Assembly: GCA_019096065.1 (NCBI GenBank)
Contig: JAGUCH010000001.1
Location: forward strand, 1,240,001 to 1,304,000
Length of the DNA stretch: 64,000 nt
Source: Paracyclopina nana
Taxonomy: Eukaryota; Arthropoda; Copepoda; Cyclopoida; Cyclopettidae
Direction of reading: 5' to 3'
Below the pieces are notes generated by a model. The model saw only the letters and a list, made by a program, of their open reading frames with translations. It searched no databases and was not told where the DNA came from. The position numbers were made by a program, and so were the translations under genes. Positions 52,484-64,000 of the stretch are shown here, piece by piece (the stretch's first letter is position 1; each line of letters opens with the position of its first letter).

Positions 52484-55400
52484 TTCTTTTGCCTTTCTCA
52501 CCCACCAGTGAGTGAGTTGCGCGTGGTGAGATGCGGTTAGGTGAGTTGGAGAAGGTGGCCAAGGAGACTGCCCGGGAACACTGGGTGCTATTGGCATTGC
52601 TTTTGCCTAGGTGACAGCCCCATCCCAACAACTTGTACTTTTTGACAGCCACCATCAATTTCAGAGTTGGAAATGCGGAGAAAAGGACTGGATAAAACCT
52701 CAGTGTTTGCCAACGGCCATATCACACTGAACATACCAGTTCTCGTCCGATCACTGAAGTCAAGCAGTGTAGAGCCTAGTCAGTACTTGGATGGGTGACC
52801 GCCTGGGAACACTGGGTGCTGTTGGCATTTCTTTTTGCCTTTCTCACCCACCAGTGAGTGAGTTGCGCGTGGTGAGATGCGGTTAGGTGAGTTGGAGAAG
52901 GTGGCCAAGGAGACTGCCCGGGAACACTGGGTGCTATTGGCATTGCTTTTTGCCTAGGTGACAGCCCCATCCCAACAACTTGTACTTTTTGACAGCCACC
53001 ATCAATTTCAGAGTTGGAAATGCGGAGAAAAGGACTGGATAAAACCTCAGTGTTTGCCAACGGCCATATCACACTGAACATACCAGTTCTCGTCCGATCA
53101 CTGAAGTCAAGCAGTGTAGAGCCTAGTCAGTACTTGGATGGGTGACCGCCTGGGAACACTGGGTGCTGTTGGCATTTCTTTTTGCCTTTCTCACCCACCA
53201 GTGAGTGAGTTGCGCGTGGTGAGATGCGGTTAGGTGAGTTGGAGAAGGTGGCCAAGGAGACTGCCCGGGAACACTGGGTGCTATTGGCATTGCTTTTGCC
53301 TAGGTGACAGCCCCATCCCAACAACTTGTACTTTTGACAGCCACCATCAATTTCAGAGTTGGAAATGCGGAGAAAAGGACTGGATAAAACCTCAGTGTTT
53401 GCCAACGGCCATATCACACTGAACATACCAGTTCTCGTCCGATCACTGAAGTCAAGCAGTGTAGAGCCTAGTCAGTACTTGGATGGGTGACCGCCTGGGA
53501 ACACTGGGTGCTGTTGGCATTTCTTTTTGCCTTTCTCACCCACCAGTGAGTGAGTTGCGCGTGGTGAGATGCGGTTAGGTGAGTTGGAGAAGGTGGCCAA
53601 GGAGACTGCCCGGGAACACTGGGTGCTATTGGCATTGCTTTTGCCTAGGTGACAGCCCCATCCCAACAACTTGTACTTTTGACAGCCACCATCAATTTCA
53701 GAGTTGGAAATGCGGAGAAAAGGACTGGATAAAACCTCAGTGTTTGCCAACGGCCATATCACACTGAACATACCAGTTCTCGTCCGATCACTGAAGTCAA
53801 GCAGTGTAGAGCCTAGTCAGTACTTGGATGGGTGACCGCCTGGGAACACTGGGTGCTGTTGGCATTTCATTTGCCTTTCTCACCCACCAGTGAGTGAGTT
53901 GCGCGTGGTGAGATGCGGTTAGGTGAGTTGGAGAAGGTGGCCAAGGAGACTGCCCGGGAACACTGGGTGCTATTGGCATTGCTTTTTGCCTAGGTGACAG
54001 CCCCATCCCAACAACTTGTACTTTTGACAGCCACCATCAATTTCAGAGTTGGAAATGCGGAGAAAAGGACTGGATAAAACCTCAGTGTTTGCCAACGGCC
54101 ATATCACACTGAACATACCAGTTCTCGTCCGATCACTGAAGTCAAGCAGTGTAGAGCCTAGTCAGTACTTGGATGGGTGACCGCCTGGGAACACTGGGTG
54201 CTGTTGGCATTTCATTTGCCTTTCTCACCCACCAGTGAGTGAGTTGCGCGTGGTGAGATGCGGTTAGGTGAGTTGGAGAAGGTGGCCAAGGGAGACTGCC
54301 CGGGAACACTGGGTGCTATTGGCATTGCTTTTGCCTAGGTGACAGCCCCATCCCAACAACTTGTACTTTTTACAGCCACCATCAATTTCAGAGTTGGAAA
54401 TGCGGAGAAAAGGACTGGATAAAACCTCAGTGTTTGCCAACGGCCATATCACACTGAACATACCAGTTCTCGTCCGATCACTGAAGTCAAGCAGTGTAGA
54501 GCCTAGTCAGTACTTGGATGGGTGACCGCCTGGGAACACTGGGTGCTGTTGGCATTTCTTTTTGCCTTTCTCACCCACCAGTGAGTGAGTTGCGCGTGGT
54601 GAGATGCGGTTAGGTGAGTTGGAGAAGGTGGCCAAGGGAGACTGCCCGGGAACACTGGGTGCTATTGGCATTGCTTTTGCCTAGGTGACAGCCCCATCCC
54701 AACAACTTGTACTTTTTGACAGCCACCATCAATTTCAGAGTTGGAAATGCGGAGAAAAGGACTGGATAAAACCTCAGTGTTTGCCAACGGCCATATCACA
54801 CTGAACATACCAGTTCTCGTCCGATCACTGAAGTCAAGCAGTGTAGAGCCTAGTCAGTACTTGGATGGGTGACCGCCTGGGAACACTGGGTGCTGTTGGC
54901 ATTTCTTTTTGCCTTTCTCACCCACCAGTGAGTGAGTTGCGCGTGGTGAGATGCGGTTAGGTGAGTTGGAGAAGGTGGCCAAGGGAGACTGCCCGGGAAC
55001 ACTGGGTGCTATTGGCATTGCTTTTGCCTAGGTGACAGCCCCATCCCAACAACTTGTACTTTTTGACAGCCACCATCAATTTCAGAGTTGGAAATGCGGA
55101 GAAAAGGACTGGATAAAACCTCAGTGTTTGCCAACGGCCATATCACACTGAACATACCAGTTCTCGTCCGATCACTGAAGTCAAGCAGTGTAGAGCCTAG
55201 TCAGTACTTGGATGGGTGACCGCCTGGGAACACTGGGTGCTGTTGGCATTTCTTTTGCCTTTCTCACCCACCAGTGAGTGAGTTGTGCGTGGTGAGATGC
55301 GGTTAGGTGAGTTGGAGAAGGTGGCCAAGGAGACTGCCCGGGAACACTGGGTGCTATTGGCATTGCTTTTTGCCTAGGTGACAGCCCCATCCCAACAACT

Positions 55401-58400
55401 TGTACTTTTTGACAGCCACCATCAATTTCAGAGTTGGAAATGCGGAGAAAAGGACTGGATAAAACCTCAGTGTTTGCCAACGGCCATATCACACTGAACA
55501 TACCAGTTCTCGTCCGATCACTGAAGTCAAGCAGTGTAGAGCCTAGTCAGTACTTGGATGGGTGACCGCCTGGGAACACTGGGTGCTGTTGGCATTTCTT
55601 TTTGCCTTTCTCACCCACCAGTGAGTGAGTTGCGCGTGGTGAGATGCGGTTAGGTGAGTTGGAGAAGGTGGCCAAGGAGACTGCCCGGGAACACTGGGTG
55701 CTATTGGCATTGCTTTTGCCTAGGTGACAGCCCCATCCCAACAACTTGTACTTTTTGACAGCCACCATCAATTTCAGAGTTGGAAATGCGGAGAAAAGGA
55801 CTGGATAAAACCTCAGTGTTTGCCAACGGCCATATCACACTGAACATACCAGTTCTCGTCCGATCACTGAAGTCAAGCAGTGTAGAGCCTAGTCAGTACT
55901 TGGATGGGTGACCGCCTGGGAACACTGGGTGCTGTTGGCATTTCTTTTTGCCTTTCTCACCCACCAGTGAGTGAGTTGCGCGTGGTGAGATGCGGTTAGG
56001 TGAGTTGGAGAAGGTGGCCAAGGGAGACTGCCCGGGAACACTGGGTGCTATTGGCATTGCTTTTTGCCTAGGTGACAGCCCCATCCCAACAACTTGTACT
56101 TTTTGACAGCCACCATCAATTTCAGAGTTGGAAATGCGGAGAAAAGGACTGGATAAAACCTCAGTGTTTGCCAACGGCCATATCACACTGAACATACCAG
56201 TTCTCGTCCGATCACTGAAGTCAAGCAGTGTAGAGCCTAGTCAGTACTTGGATGGGTGACCGCCTGGGAACACTGGGTGCTGTTGGCATTTCTTTTTGCC
56301 TTTCTCACCCACCAGTGAGTGAGTTGCGCGTGGTGAGATGCGGTTAGGTGAGTTGGAGAAGGTGGCCAAGGGAGACTGCCCGGGAACACTGGGTGCTATT
56401 GGCATTGCTTTTTGCCTAGGTGACAGCCCCATCCCAACAACTTGTACTTTTTGACAGCCACCATCAATTTCAGAGTTGGAAATGCGGAGAAAAGGACTGG
56501 ATAAAACCTCAGTGTTTGCCAACGGCCATATCACACTGAACATACCAGTTCTCGTCCGATCACTGAAGTCAAGCAGTGTAGAGCCTAGTCAGTACTTGGA
56601 TGGGTGACCGCCTGGGAACACTGGGTGCTGTTGGCATTTCTTTTGCCTTTCTCACCCACCAGTGAGTGAGTTGCGCGTGGTGAGATGCGGTTAGGTGAGT
56701 TGGAGAAGGTGGCCAAGGAGACTGCCCGGGAACACTGGGTGCTATTGGCATTGCTTTTGCCTAGGTGACAGCCCCATCCCAACAACTTGTACTTTTTGAC
56801 AGCCACCATCAATTTCAGAGTTGGAAATGCGGAGAAAAGGACTGGATAAAACCTCAGTGTTTGCCAACGGCCATATCACACTGAACATACCAGTTCTCGT
56901 CCGATCACTGAAGTCAAGCAGTGTAGAGCCTAGTCAGTACTTGGATGGGTGACCGCCTGGGAACACTGGGTGCTGTTGGCATTTCTTTTTGCCTTTCTCA
57001 CCCACCAGTGAGTGAGTTGCGCGTGGTGAGATGCGGTTAGGTGAGTTGGAGAAGGTGGCCAAGGGAGACTGGCCGGGAACACTGGGTGCTATTGGCATTG
57101 CTTTTTGCCTAGGTGACAGCCCCATCCCAACAACTTGTACTTTTTGACAGCCACCATCAATTTCAGAGTTGGAAATGCGGAGAAAAGGACTGGATAAAAC
57201 CTCAGTGTTTGCCAACGGCCATATCACACTGAACATACCAGTTCTCGTCCGATCACTGAAGTCAAGCAGTGTAGAGCCTAGTCAGTACTTGGATGGGTGA
57301 CCGCCTGGGAACACTGGGTGCTGTTGGCATTTCTTTTTGCCTTTCTCACCCACCAGTGAGTGAGTTGCGCGTGGTGAGATGCGGTTAGGTGAGTTGGAGA
57401 AGGTGGCCAAGGGAGACTGGCCGGGAACACTGGGTGCTATTGGCATTGCTTTTTGCCTAGGTGACAGCCCCATCCCAACAACTTGTACTTTTTGACAGCC
57501 ACCATCAATTTCAGAGTTGGAAATGCGGAGAAAAGGACTGGATAAAACCTCAGTGTTTGCCAACGGCCATATCACACTGAACATACCAGTTCTCGTCCGA
57601 TCACTGAAGTCAAGCAGTGTAGAGCCTAGTCAGTACTTGGATGGGTGACCGCCTGGGAACACTGGGTGCTGTTGGCATTTCATTTGCCTTTCTCACCCAC
57701 CAGTGAGTGAGTTGCGCGAGGTGAGATGCGGTTAGGTGAGTTGGAGAAGGTGGCCAAGGGAGACTGGCCGGGAACACTGGGTGCTATTGGCATTGCTTTT
57801 TGCCTAGGTGACAGCCCCATCCCAACAACTTGTACTTTTTGACAGCCACCTTCAATTTCAGAGTTGGAAATGCGGAGAAAAGGACTGGATAAAACCTCAG
57901 TGTTTGCCAACGGCCATATCACACTGAACATACCAGTTCTCGTCCGATCACTGAAGTCAAGCAGTGTAGAGCCTAGTCAGTACTTGGATGGGTGACCGCC
58001 TGGGAACACTGGGTGCTGTTGGCATTTCATTTGCCTTTCTCACCCACCAGTGAGTTAGTTGCGCGAGGTGAGATGCGGTTAGGTGAGTTGGAGAAGGTGG
58101 CCAAGGGAGACTGGCCGGGAACACTGGGTGCTATTGGCATTGCTTTTTGCCTAGGTGACAGCCCCATCCCAACAACTTGTACTTTTTGACAGCCACCTTC
58201 AATTTCAGAGTTGGAAATGCGGAGAAAAGGACTGGATAAAACCTCAGTGTTTGCCAACGGCCATATCACACTGAACATACCAGTTCTCGTCCGATCACTG
58301 AAGTCAAGCAGTGTAGAGCCTAGTCAGTACTTGGATGGGTGACCGCCTGGGAACACTGGGTGCTGTTGGCATTTCTTTTTGCCTTTCTCACCCACCAGTG

Positions 58401-60682
58401 AGTTAGTTGCGCGAGGTGAGATGCGGTTAGGTGAGTTGGAGAAGGTGGCCAAGGGAGACTGGCCGGGAACACTGGGTGCTATTGGCATTGCTTTTTGCCT
58501 AGGTGACAGCCCCATCCCAACAACTTGTACTTTTTGACAGCCACCTTCAATTTCAGAGTTGGAAATGCGGAGAAAAGGACTGGATAAAACCTCAGTGTTT
58601 GCCAACGGCCATATCACACTGAACATACCAGTTCTCGTCCGATCACTGAAGTCAAGCAGTGTAGAGCCTAGTCAGTACTTGGATGGGTGACCGCCTGGGA
58701 ACACTGGGTGCTGTTGGCATTTCATTTGCCTTTCTCACCCACCAGTGAGTTAGTTGCGCGAGGTGAGATGCGGTTAGGTGAGTTGGAGGAGGTGGCCAAG
58801 GAGACTGCCGGGAACACTGGGTGCTATTGGCATTGCTTTTGCCTAGGTGACAGCCCCATCCCAACAACTTGTACTTTTTGACAGCCACCTTCAATTTCAG
58901 AGTTGGAAATGCGGAGAAAAGGACTGGATAAAACCTCAGTGTTTGCCAACGGCCATATCACACTGAACATACCAGTTCTCGTCCGATCACTGAAGTCAAG
59001 CAGTGTAGAGCCTAGTCAGTACTTGGATGGGTGACCGCCTGGGAACACTGGGTGCTGTTGGCATTTCTTTTTGCCTTTCTCACCCACCAGTGAGTTAGTT
59101 GCGCGAGGTGAGATGCGGTTAGGTGAGTTGGAGAAGGTGGCCAAGGGAGACTGGCCGGGAACACTGGGTGCTATTGGCATTGCTTTTTGCCTAGGTGACA
59201 GCCCCATCCCAACAACTTGTACTTTTTGACAGCCACCTTCAATTTCAGAGTTGGAAATGCGGAGAAAAGGACTGGATAAAACCTCAGTGTTTGCCAACGG
59301 CCATATCACACTGAACATACCAGTTCTCGTCCGATCACTGAAGTCAAGCAGTGTAGAGCCTAGTCAGTACTTGGATGGGTGACCGCCTGGGAACACTGGG
59401 TGCTGTTGGCATTTCATTTGCCTTTCTCACCCACCAGTGAGTTAGTTGCGCGAGGTGAGATGCGGTTAGGTGAGTTGGAGAAGGTGGCCAAGGGAGACTG
59501 GCCGGGAACACTGGGTGCTATTGGCATTGCTTTTTGCCTAGGTGACAGCCCCATCCCAACAACTTGTACTTTTTGACAGCCACCTTCAATTTCAGAGTTG
59601 GAAATGCTGAGAAAAGGACTGGATAAAACCTCAGTGTTTGCCAACGGCCATATCACACTGAACATACCAGTTCTCGTCCGATCACTGAAGTCAAGCAGTG
59701 TAGGGCCTAGTCAGTACTTGGATGGGTGACTGCCTGGGAACACTGGGTGCTGTTGGCATTTCTTTTTGCCTTTCTCACCCACCAGTGAGTTAGTTGCGCG
59801 AGGTGAGATGCGGTTAGGTGAGTTGGAGAAGGTGGCCAAGGGAGACTGGCCGGGAACACTGGGTGCTATTGGCATTGCTTTTTGCCTAGGTGACAGCCCC
59901 ATCCCAACAACTTGTACTTTTTGACAGCCACCTTCAATTTCAGAGTTGGAAATGCGGAGAAAAGGACTGGATAAAACCTCAGTGTTTGCCAACGGCCATA
60001 TCACACTGAACATACCAGTTCTCGTCCGATCACTGAAGTCAAGCAGTGTAGAGCCTAGTCAGTACTTGGATGGGTGACTGCCTGGGAACACTGGGTGCTG
60101 TTGGCATTTCTTTTTGCCTTTCTCACCCACCAGTGAGTTAGTTGCGCGAGGTGAGATGCGGTTAGGTGAGTTGGAGAAGGTGGCCAAGGGAGACTGGCCG
60201 GGAACACTGGGTGCTATTGGCATTGCTTTTTGCCTAGGTGACAGCCCCATCCCAACAACTTGTACTTTTGACAGCCACCTTCAATTTCAGAGTTGGAAAT
60301 GCGGAGAGAAAGGACTGGATAAAACCTCAGTGTTTGCCAACGGCCATATCACACTGAACATACCAGTTCTCGTCCGATCACTGAAGTCAAGCAGTGTAGA
60401 GCCTAGTCAGTACTTGGATGGGTGACCGCCTGGGAACACTGGGTGCTGTTGGCATTTCATTTGCCTTTCTCACCCACCAGTGAGTTAGTTGCGCGAGGTG
60501 AGATGCGGTTAGGTGAGTTGGAGAAGGTGGCCAAGGGAGACTGGCCGGGAACACTGGGTGCTATTGGCATTGCTTTTTGCCTAGGTGACAGCCCCATCCC
60601 AACAACTTGTACTTTTTGACAGCCACCTTCAATTTCAGAGTTGGAAATGCGGAGAAAAGGACTGGATAAAACCTCAGTGTTT

Positions 60683-60802
60683 GCCAACGGCCATATCACA
60701 CTGAACATACCAGTTCTCGTCCGATCACTGAAGTCAAGCAGTGTAGGGCCTAGTCAGTACTTGGATGGGTGACTGCCTGGGAACACTGGGTGCTGTTGGC
60801 AT
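60683..60802 (+). rRNA. 5S rRNA copy 99, right-edge variant
   Basis: It carries GTAGGGCC for GTAGAGCC in the box A region and GGTGACTGCC for GGTGACCGCC after box C. The same pair of changes occurs in copies 96 (59640) and 102 (61727), exactly every third unit; copy 97 (59988) has only the second. Confidence 0.9.
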
Positions 60803-62074
60803 TTCTTTTTGCCTTTCTCACCCACCAGTGAGTTAGTTGCGCGAGGTGAGATGCGGTTAGGTGAGTTGGAGAAGGTGGCCAAGGGAGACTGGCCGGGAAC
60901 ACTGGGTGCTATTGGCATTGCTTTTTGCCTAGGTGACAGCCCCATCCCAACAACTTGTACTTTTTGACAGCCACCTTCAATTTCAGAGTTGGAAATGCGG
61001 AGAAAAGGACTGGATAAAACCTCAGTGTTTGCCAACGGCCATATCACACTGAACATACCAGTTCTCGTCCGATCACTGAAGTCAAGCAGTGTAGAGCCTA
61101 GTCAGTACTTGGATGGGTGACCGCCTGGGAACACTGGGTGCTGTTGGCATTTCTTTTTGCCTTTCTCACCCACCAGTGAGTTAGTTGCGCGAGGTGAGAT
61201 GCGGTTAGGTGAGTTGGAGAAGGTGGCCAAGGGAGACTGGCCGGGAACACTGGGTGCTATTGGCATTGCTTTTTGCCTAGGTGACAGCCCCATCCCAACA
61301 ACTTGTACTTTTTGACAGCCACCTTCAATTTCAGAGTTGGAAATGCGGAGAAAAGGACTGGATAAAACCTCAGTGTTTGCCAACGGCCATATCACACTGA
61401 ACATACCAGTTCTCGTCCGATCACTGAAGTCAAGCAGTGTAGAGCCTAGTCAGTACTTGGATGGGTGACCGCCTGGGAACACTGGGTGCTGTTGGCATTT
61501 CTTTTTGCCTTTCTCACCCACCAGTGAGTTAGTTGCGCGAGGTGAGATGCGGTTAGGTGAGTTGGAGAAGGTGGCCAAGGGAGACTGGCCGGGAACACTG
61601 GGTGCTATTGGCATTGCTTTTTGCCTAGGTGACAGCCCCATCCCAACAACTTGTACTTTTTGACAGCCACCTTCAATTTCAGAGTTGGAAATGCGGAGAA
61701 AAGGACTGGATAAAACCTCAGTGTTTGCCAACGGCCATATCACACTGAACATACCAGTTCTCGTCCGATCACTGAAGTCAAGCAGTGTAGGGCCTAGTCA
61801 GTACTTGGATGGGTGACTGCCTGGGAACACTGGGTGCTGTTGGCATTTCTTTTTGCCTTTCTCACCCACCAGTGAGTTAGTTGCGCGAGGTGAGATGCGG
61901 TTAGGTGAGTTGGAGAAGGTGGCCAAGGGAGACTGGCCGGGAACACTGGGTGCTATTGGCATTGCTTTTTGCCTAGGTGACAGCCCCATCCCAACAACTT
62001 GTACTTTTTGACAGCCACCTTCAATTTCAGAGTTGGAAATGCGGAGAAAAGGACTGGATAAAACCTCAGTGTTT

Positions 62075-62194
62075 GCCAACGGCCATATCACACTGAACAT
62101 ACCAGTTCTCGTCCGATCACTGAAGTCAAGCAGTGTAGAGCCTAGTCAGTACTTGGATGGGTGACCGCCTGGGAACACTGGGTGCTGTTGGCAT
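62075..62194 (+). rRNA. 5S rRNA copy 103, last of the array
   Basis: A normal gene body with a TTTCTTTTT terminator. The following spacer is the right-edge subtype (GTGAGTTAGTTGCGCGAGG) and breaks into unique sequence at about 62266. Confidence 0.95.
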
Positions 62195-62266
62195 TTCTTT
62201 TTGCCTTTCTCACCCACCAGTGAGTTAGTTGCGCGAGGTGAGATGCGGTTAGGTGAGTTGGAGAGG

Positions 62267-62872
62267 TGAGGTGCTCATTGATTCATCTTATTGGTCTTGA
62301 TGTAAGTGGATGGAGTTCTTTTTTTCATGATGGCACAACTGATTGCTTTTTTTACTTGCTGGACGTATCATGTTTTTAGTTTCAGGACGCCATGGGAATT
62401 AGGAAGCATTATTGCTGCATTAAATATATAGTTTTATCCTGATTGTAATGCAGGTTCAATTATTGAAATTAAATAACCTTATTGCAAGCCATATGGAAAT
62501 TGTTAAAGAACATCAATAAAAATAATTTAATTTTTTCCCAGCAGAGGGCGATTTTGACTATTTTCCTACCTGCGAGTGCATAACAAACCGAATTTCATTT
62601 TTTGAGGCAAATAGTTCTTTGAAAAAGTTTGTTTCATTTCTGAAATTCAGAAATATTGAAAGTTTCACTTGCATTTTCAATGTAGCAATAAGAATCACTA
62701 TAAATATAATGTTTGGTGAGATAATATAACAAATTTTGCTCTTCATCATTCATATAAGTAGGATCGTCTCTGAGGTCTGATCTCATTTTTCCTGAGTGTA
62801 ACAGATTGTAGAAAATCAAGCTAAAACTGCCAACGTTGTCAAGATTCACTGAGCCAGTTTTGGCTTTGAAAG
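62267..62872. other. AT-rich DNA between the 5S array and the TVP23-like gene
   Basis: Unique AT-rich sequence, presumably the upstream region of the next gene. Frames at 62558-62849 on the minus strand are unconvincing. Confidence 0.6.
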
Positions 62873-63371
62873 ATGGAATTTGGCACTGACATCACGCCTG
62901 AGAAAAGCTTGAAGAGGCCCAAAGTGGCTTTTTTCCACTTTTTCTTCAGAATCTCTGCCTTGGTCATTTATCTATTTGGCTCAACCTTTTCTGGCTCCTT
63001 TATTGGAATTTTTGTCACTGTCATTCTATTTTTATCACTAGACTTTTGGACAGTCAAAAATGTATCTGGAAGACTGATGGTAATTAAAATTATTACTACC
63101 TTAGAAGTCTGCTATGGAAATATGATTCTAGGTTGGGTTAAGATGGTGGAATTACATCAATGACAATGGGGATTCTGAGTGGGTTTTTGAGTCCAGAGAT
63201 GGAACTTCCACCTTGGATTCTTTAGCTACCAATTTCAGTGGCAAGGGTGATGCCAGACTATTTTGGATTGGCCTTGTCATTGCTCCAGTTATGTGGATTG
63301 TTTTTTTCTTAACTGCATTATTTGGCTTTAAAGGGGCTGGCAAAGTTGTCACTAGTAGTGTGCATGAGTGA
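62873..63371 (+). CDS. TVP23: TVP23-family Golgi membrane protein, spliced, C-terminus short
   Basis: Two exons join in phase 0: 62873-63079 (69 codons) and 63132-63371 (79 codons plus TGA), with a 52-nt intron (GTAATT...TTCTAG). The family signature is strong: FFHFFFRISALVIYLFGSTF, DFWTVKNVSGRLM across the first junction, then VGLRWWNYINDNGDSEWVFE and ARLFWIGLVIAPVMWIVFFL. TVP23 (FAM18) proteins are Golgi/vesicle multi-span proteins acting in late-Golgi trafficking. Three of the usual four hydrophobic segments are visible. At 148 residues it is about 50 short of the usual length and ends after FGFK in an unrelated tail, so either the last exon lies outside the window or the copy is truncated. 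An in-frame TGA sits just upstream of the ATG; AAAG|ATG could alternatively be a splice acceptor. Confidence 0.85.
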
Positions 63372-64000
63372 GACGTTGCTTTTTTTGACTATAGGGCTAC
63401 CCGATTTTTTTTGCTCAGCCCTTCAGGGGCCCCATGGGACCGCCAAAACACCTTGGATTTTTTCTCTGCGTGGCCGGGAAGTGCCTCAAATTCCATGATT
63501 TTCATCCCCCTTGCCATCCGCCATTTCGCGATTTTTTTAATCATGAAGTTTTAATTTTTCCGTCAAATTGCCGCGCGTTAATTGCGTAGCGCTCGCATCT
63601 CGATAAGCGTGACGTCATGAAAAAAACAAACAGCTCCAATGTGCGCTGGCTTGAGGCTAAACTGCCCTAAACTTTTCGGTGATATTTTCAAGAAAAAAAG
63701 AGCTGAATTTGAAGAGAAAACCAGGCTGCATTTTCAAAGACTTTCTGGCCAGCACCAATTTGAAAAAAAAACCCGGCCCAAACTGCCAAAAAAAAACCAA
63801 GCATAGCCAAGGAAACGAGCAGAATTTGTGTGAAAAAGAGGCCTTGATTCCTTTGAATAGAATAATGAGCTCAAATCCTAACTGCCATGAAGAAAAGGTA
63901 AGCTACTCTTAATTCTTTGTTAGAGATATAAAAAGAAAGATATTTTCAGAGCTTGCTCAGTGAAGTTAAGCAAAAAAGCCATAGCCTCAATTAAAACTGA
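63372..64000. other. downstream flank, no gene supported
   Basis: T-rich then A-rich DNA. A lysine-rich frame at 63679-63912 is likely chance. An AAAAG|GTAAGC donor-like site lies at 63897-63902 and a GATATAAAAAG TATA-like string near 63927. I see no TVP23 C-terminal exon. Confidence 0.5.

Larger units (their letters stand above)
26505..62266 (+). repeat. tandem 5S rDNA array, 103 genes, about 347-bp unit
   Basis: One-orientation array with mean spacing 346.9 bp (range 344-352). Each gene spans about 120 bases from these starts: 26695, 27043, 27391, 27738, 28086, 28434, 28780, 29127, 29473, 29819, 30166, 30512, 30858, 31205, 31551, 31898, 32243, 32589, 32935, 33285, 33633, 33981, 34331, 34679, 35026, 35373, 35721, 36068, 36415, 36763, 37111, 37459, 37807, 38154, 38500, 38846, 39190, 39536, 39883, 40230, 40576, 40923, 41269, 41617, 41964, 42311, 42660, 43006, 43352, 43697, 44044, 44391, 44738, 45083, 45429, 45777, 46125, 46470, 46817, 47163, 47508, 47856, 48201, 48548, 48893, 49238, 49586, 49933, 50280, 50627, 50973, 51325, 51672, 52017, 52363, 52709, 53056, 53401, 53746, 54091, 54436, 54783, 55130, 55476, 55822, 56170, 56518, 56863, 57211, 57559, 57906, 58253, 58601, 58945, 59293, 59640, 59988, 60336, 60683, 61031, 61379, 61727, 62075. 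The left edge is a diverged spacer start; the right edge breaks inside a spacer. The recurring 60-106-residue frames on both strands are not genes. Confidence 0.97.

Noticed and set aside
26475-62100. Dozens of recurring 60-106-residue frames on the minus strand and about 66-residue frames on the plus strand.
   Set aside because: They are the 5S gene plus spacer read in other frames; they repeat with the unit and change when the T-runs change length.
26505-62266. CRISPR-like or satellite explanation for the 347-bp tandem repeat.
   Set aside because: The unit contains a complete 5S rRNA gene with internal promoter and terminator; there are no short repeats with unique spacers.
63679-63912. 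77-codon frame at the right end.
   Set aside because: Lysine-rich frame from A-rich DNA with no domain; start and context are unconvincing.

Overview
The window is animal nuclear DNA, most likely from an invertebrate. The 5S rRNA sequence, short introns (52-75 nt), AATAAA signals and a TVP23-family gene all point that way. The 5S sequence looks arthropod-like to me, but I could not search a database, so the taxon is open. The window has three parts: a giant LTR retroelement (1-25465), a short AT-rich spacer followed by a 5S rRNA gene array (about 26505-62266), and unique flanking DNA with a TVP23-like gene (62873-63371).

The retroelement is about 25.5 kb. Its 5' LTR is cut by the window start (1-850), and the complete 3' LTR is 24541-25465; where they overlap I saw no difference, so the insertion looks recent. 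Inside, on the + strand, are: a 3.6-kb leader with 170-bp tandem repeats; a Gag-like protein with two CCHC-type knuckles; a small two-helix membrane protein joined to gag by a TAATG stop/start; a Ty3/gypsy-type pol (protease, an unusually long unassigned linker, reverse transcriptase, RNase H, integrase) broken by one frame change; and a long C-terminal tail with a second frame change and an internal duplication. Beyond pol lies about 9.5 kb that ordinary Ty3/gypsy elements do not have: decayed + strand coding sequence (15166-17450), two minus-strand spliced genes for small single-pass membrane proteins (18548-19086 and 19596-20647), a + strand gene of unknown family with its own TATA box (21014-22312), and an envelope-like type I membrane glycoprotein with its own TATA box (22550-24436).

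The layout makes mechanistic sense. Introns in sense genes would be lost when the genomic RNA is copied, but introns in antisense genes are invisible to splicing of that RNA. Both intact intron-bearing genes are antisense, as expected if they are true passengers of the element. Divergent TATA-driven genes around 20650-21014 and the envelope-like gene make the 3' third look like a compact viral accessory region.

The tandem array has 103 complete 5S genes in one orientation, mean spacing 346.9 bp. Every spacer also carries a degenerate copy of the 3' end of 5S with its own T-run. Copies differ in the T-run terminator, in short indels and in a few gene-body substitutions. These variants form dimeric and trimeric higher-order repeats and a stepwise change of spacer subtype near the right edge. 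One gene (copy 11) has received the 3' end of the spacer fragment.
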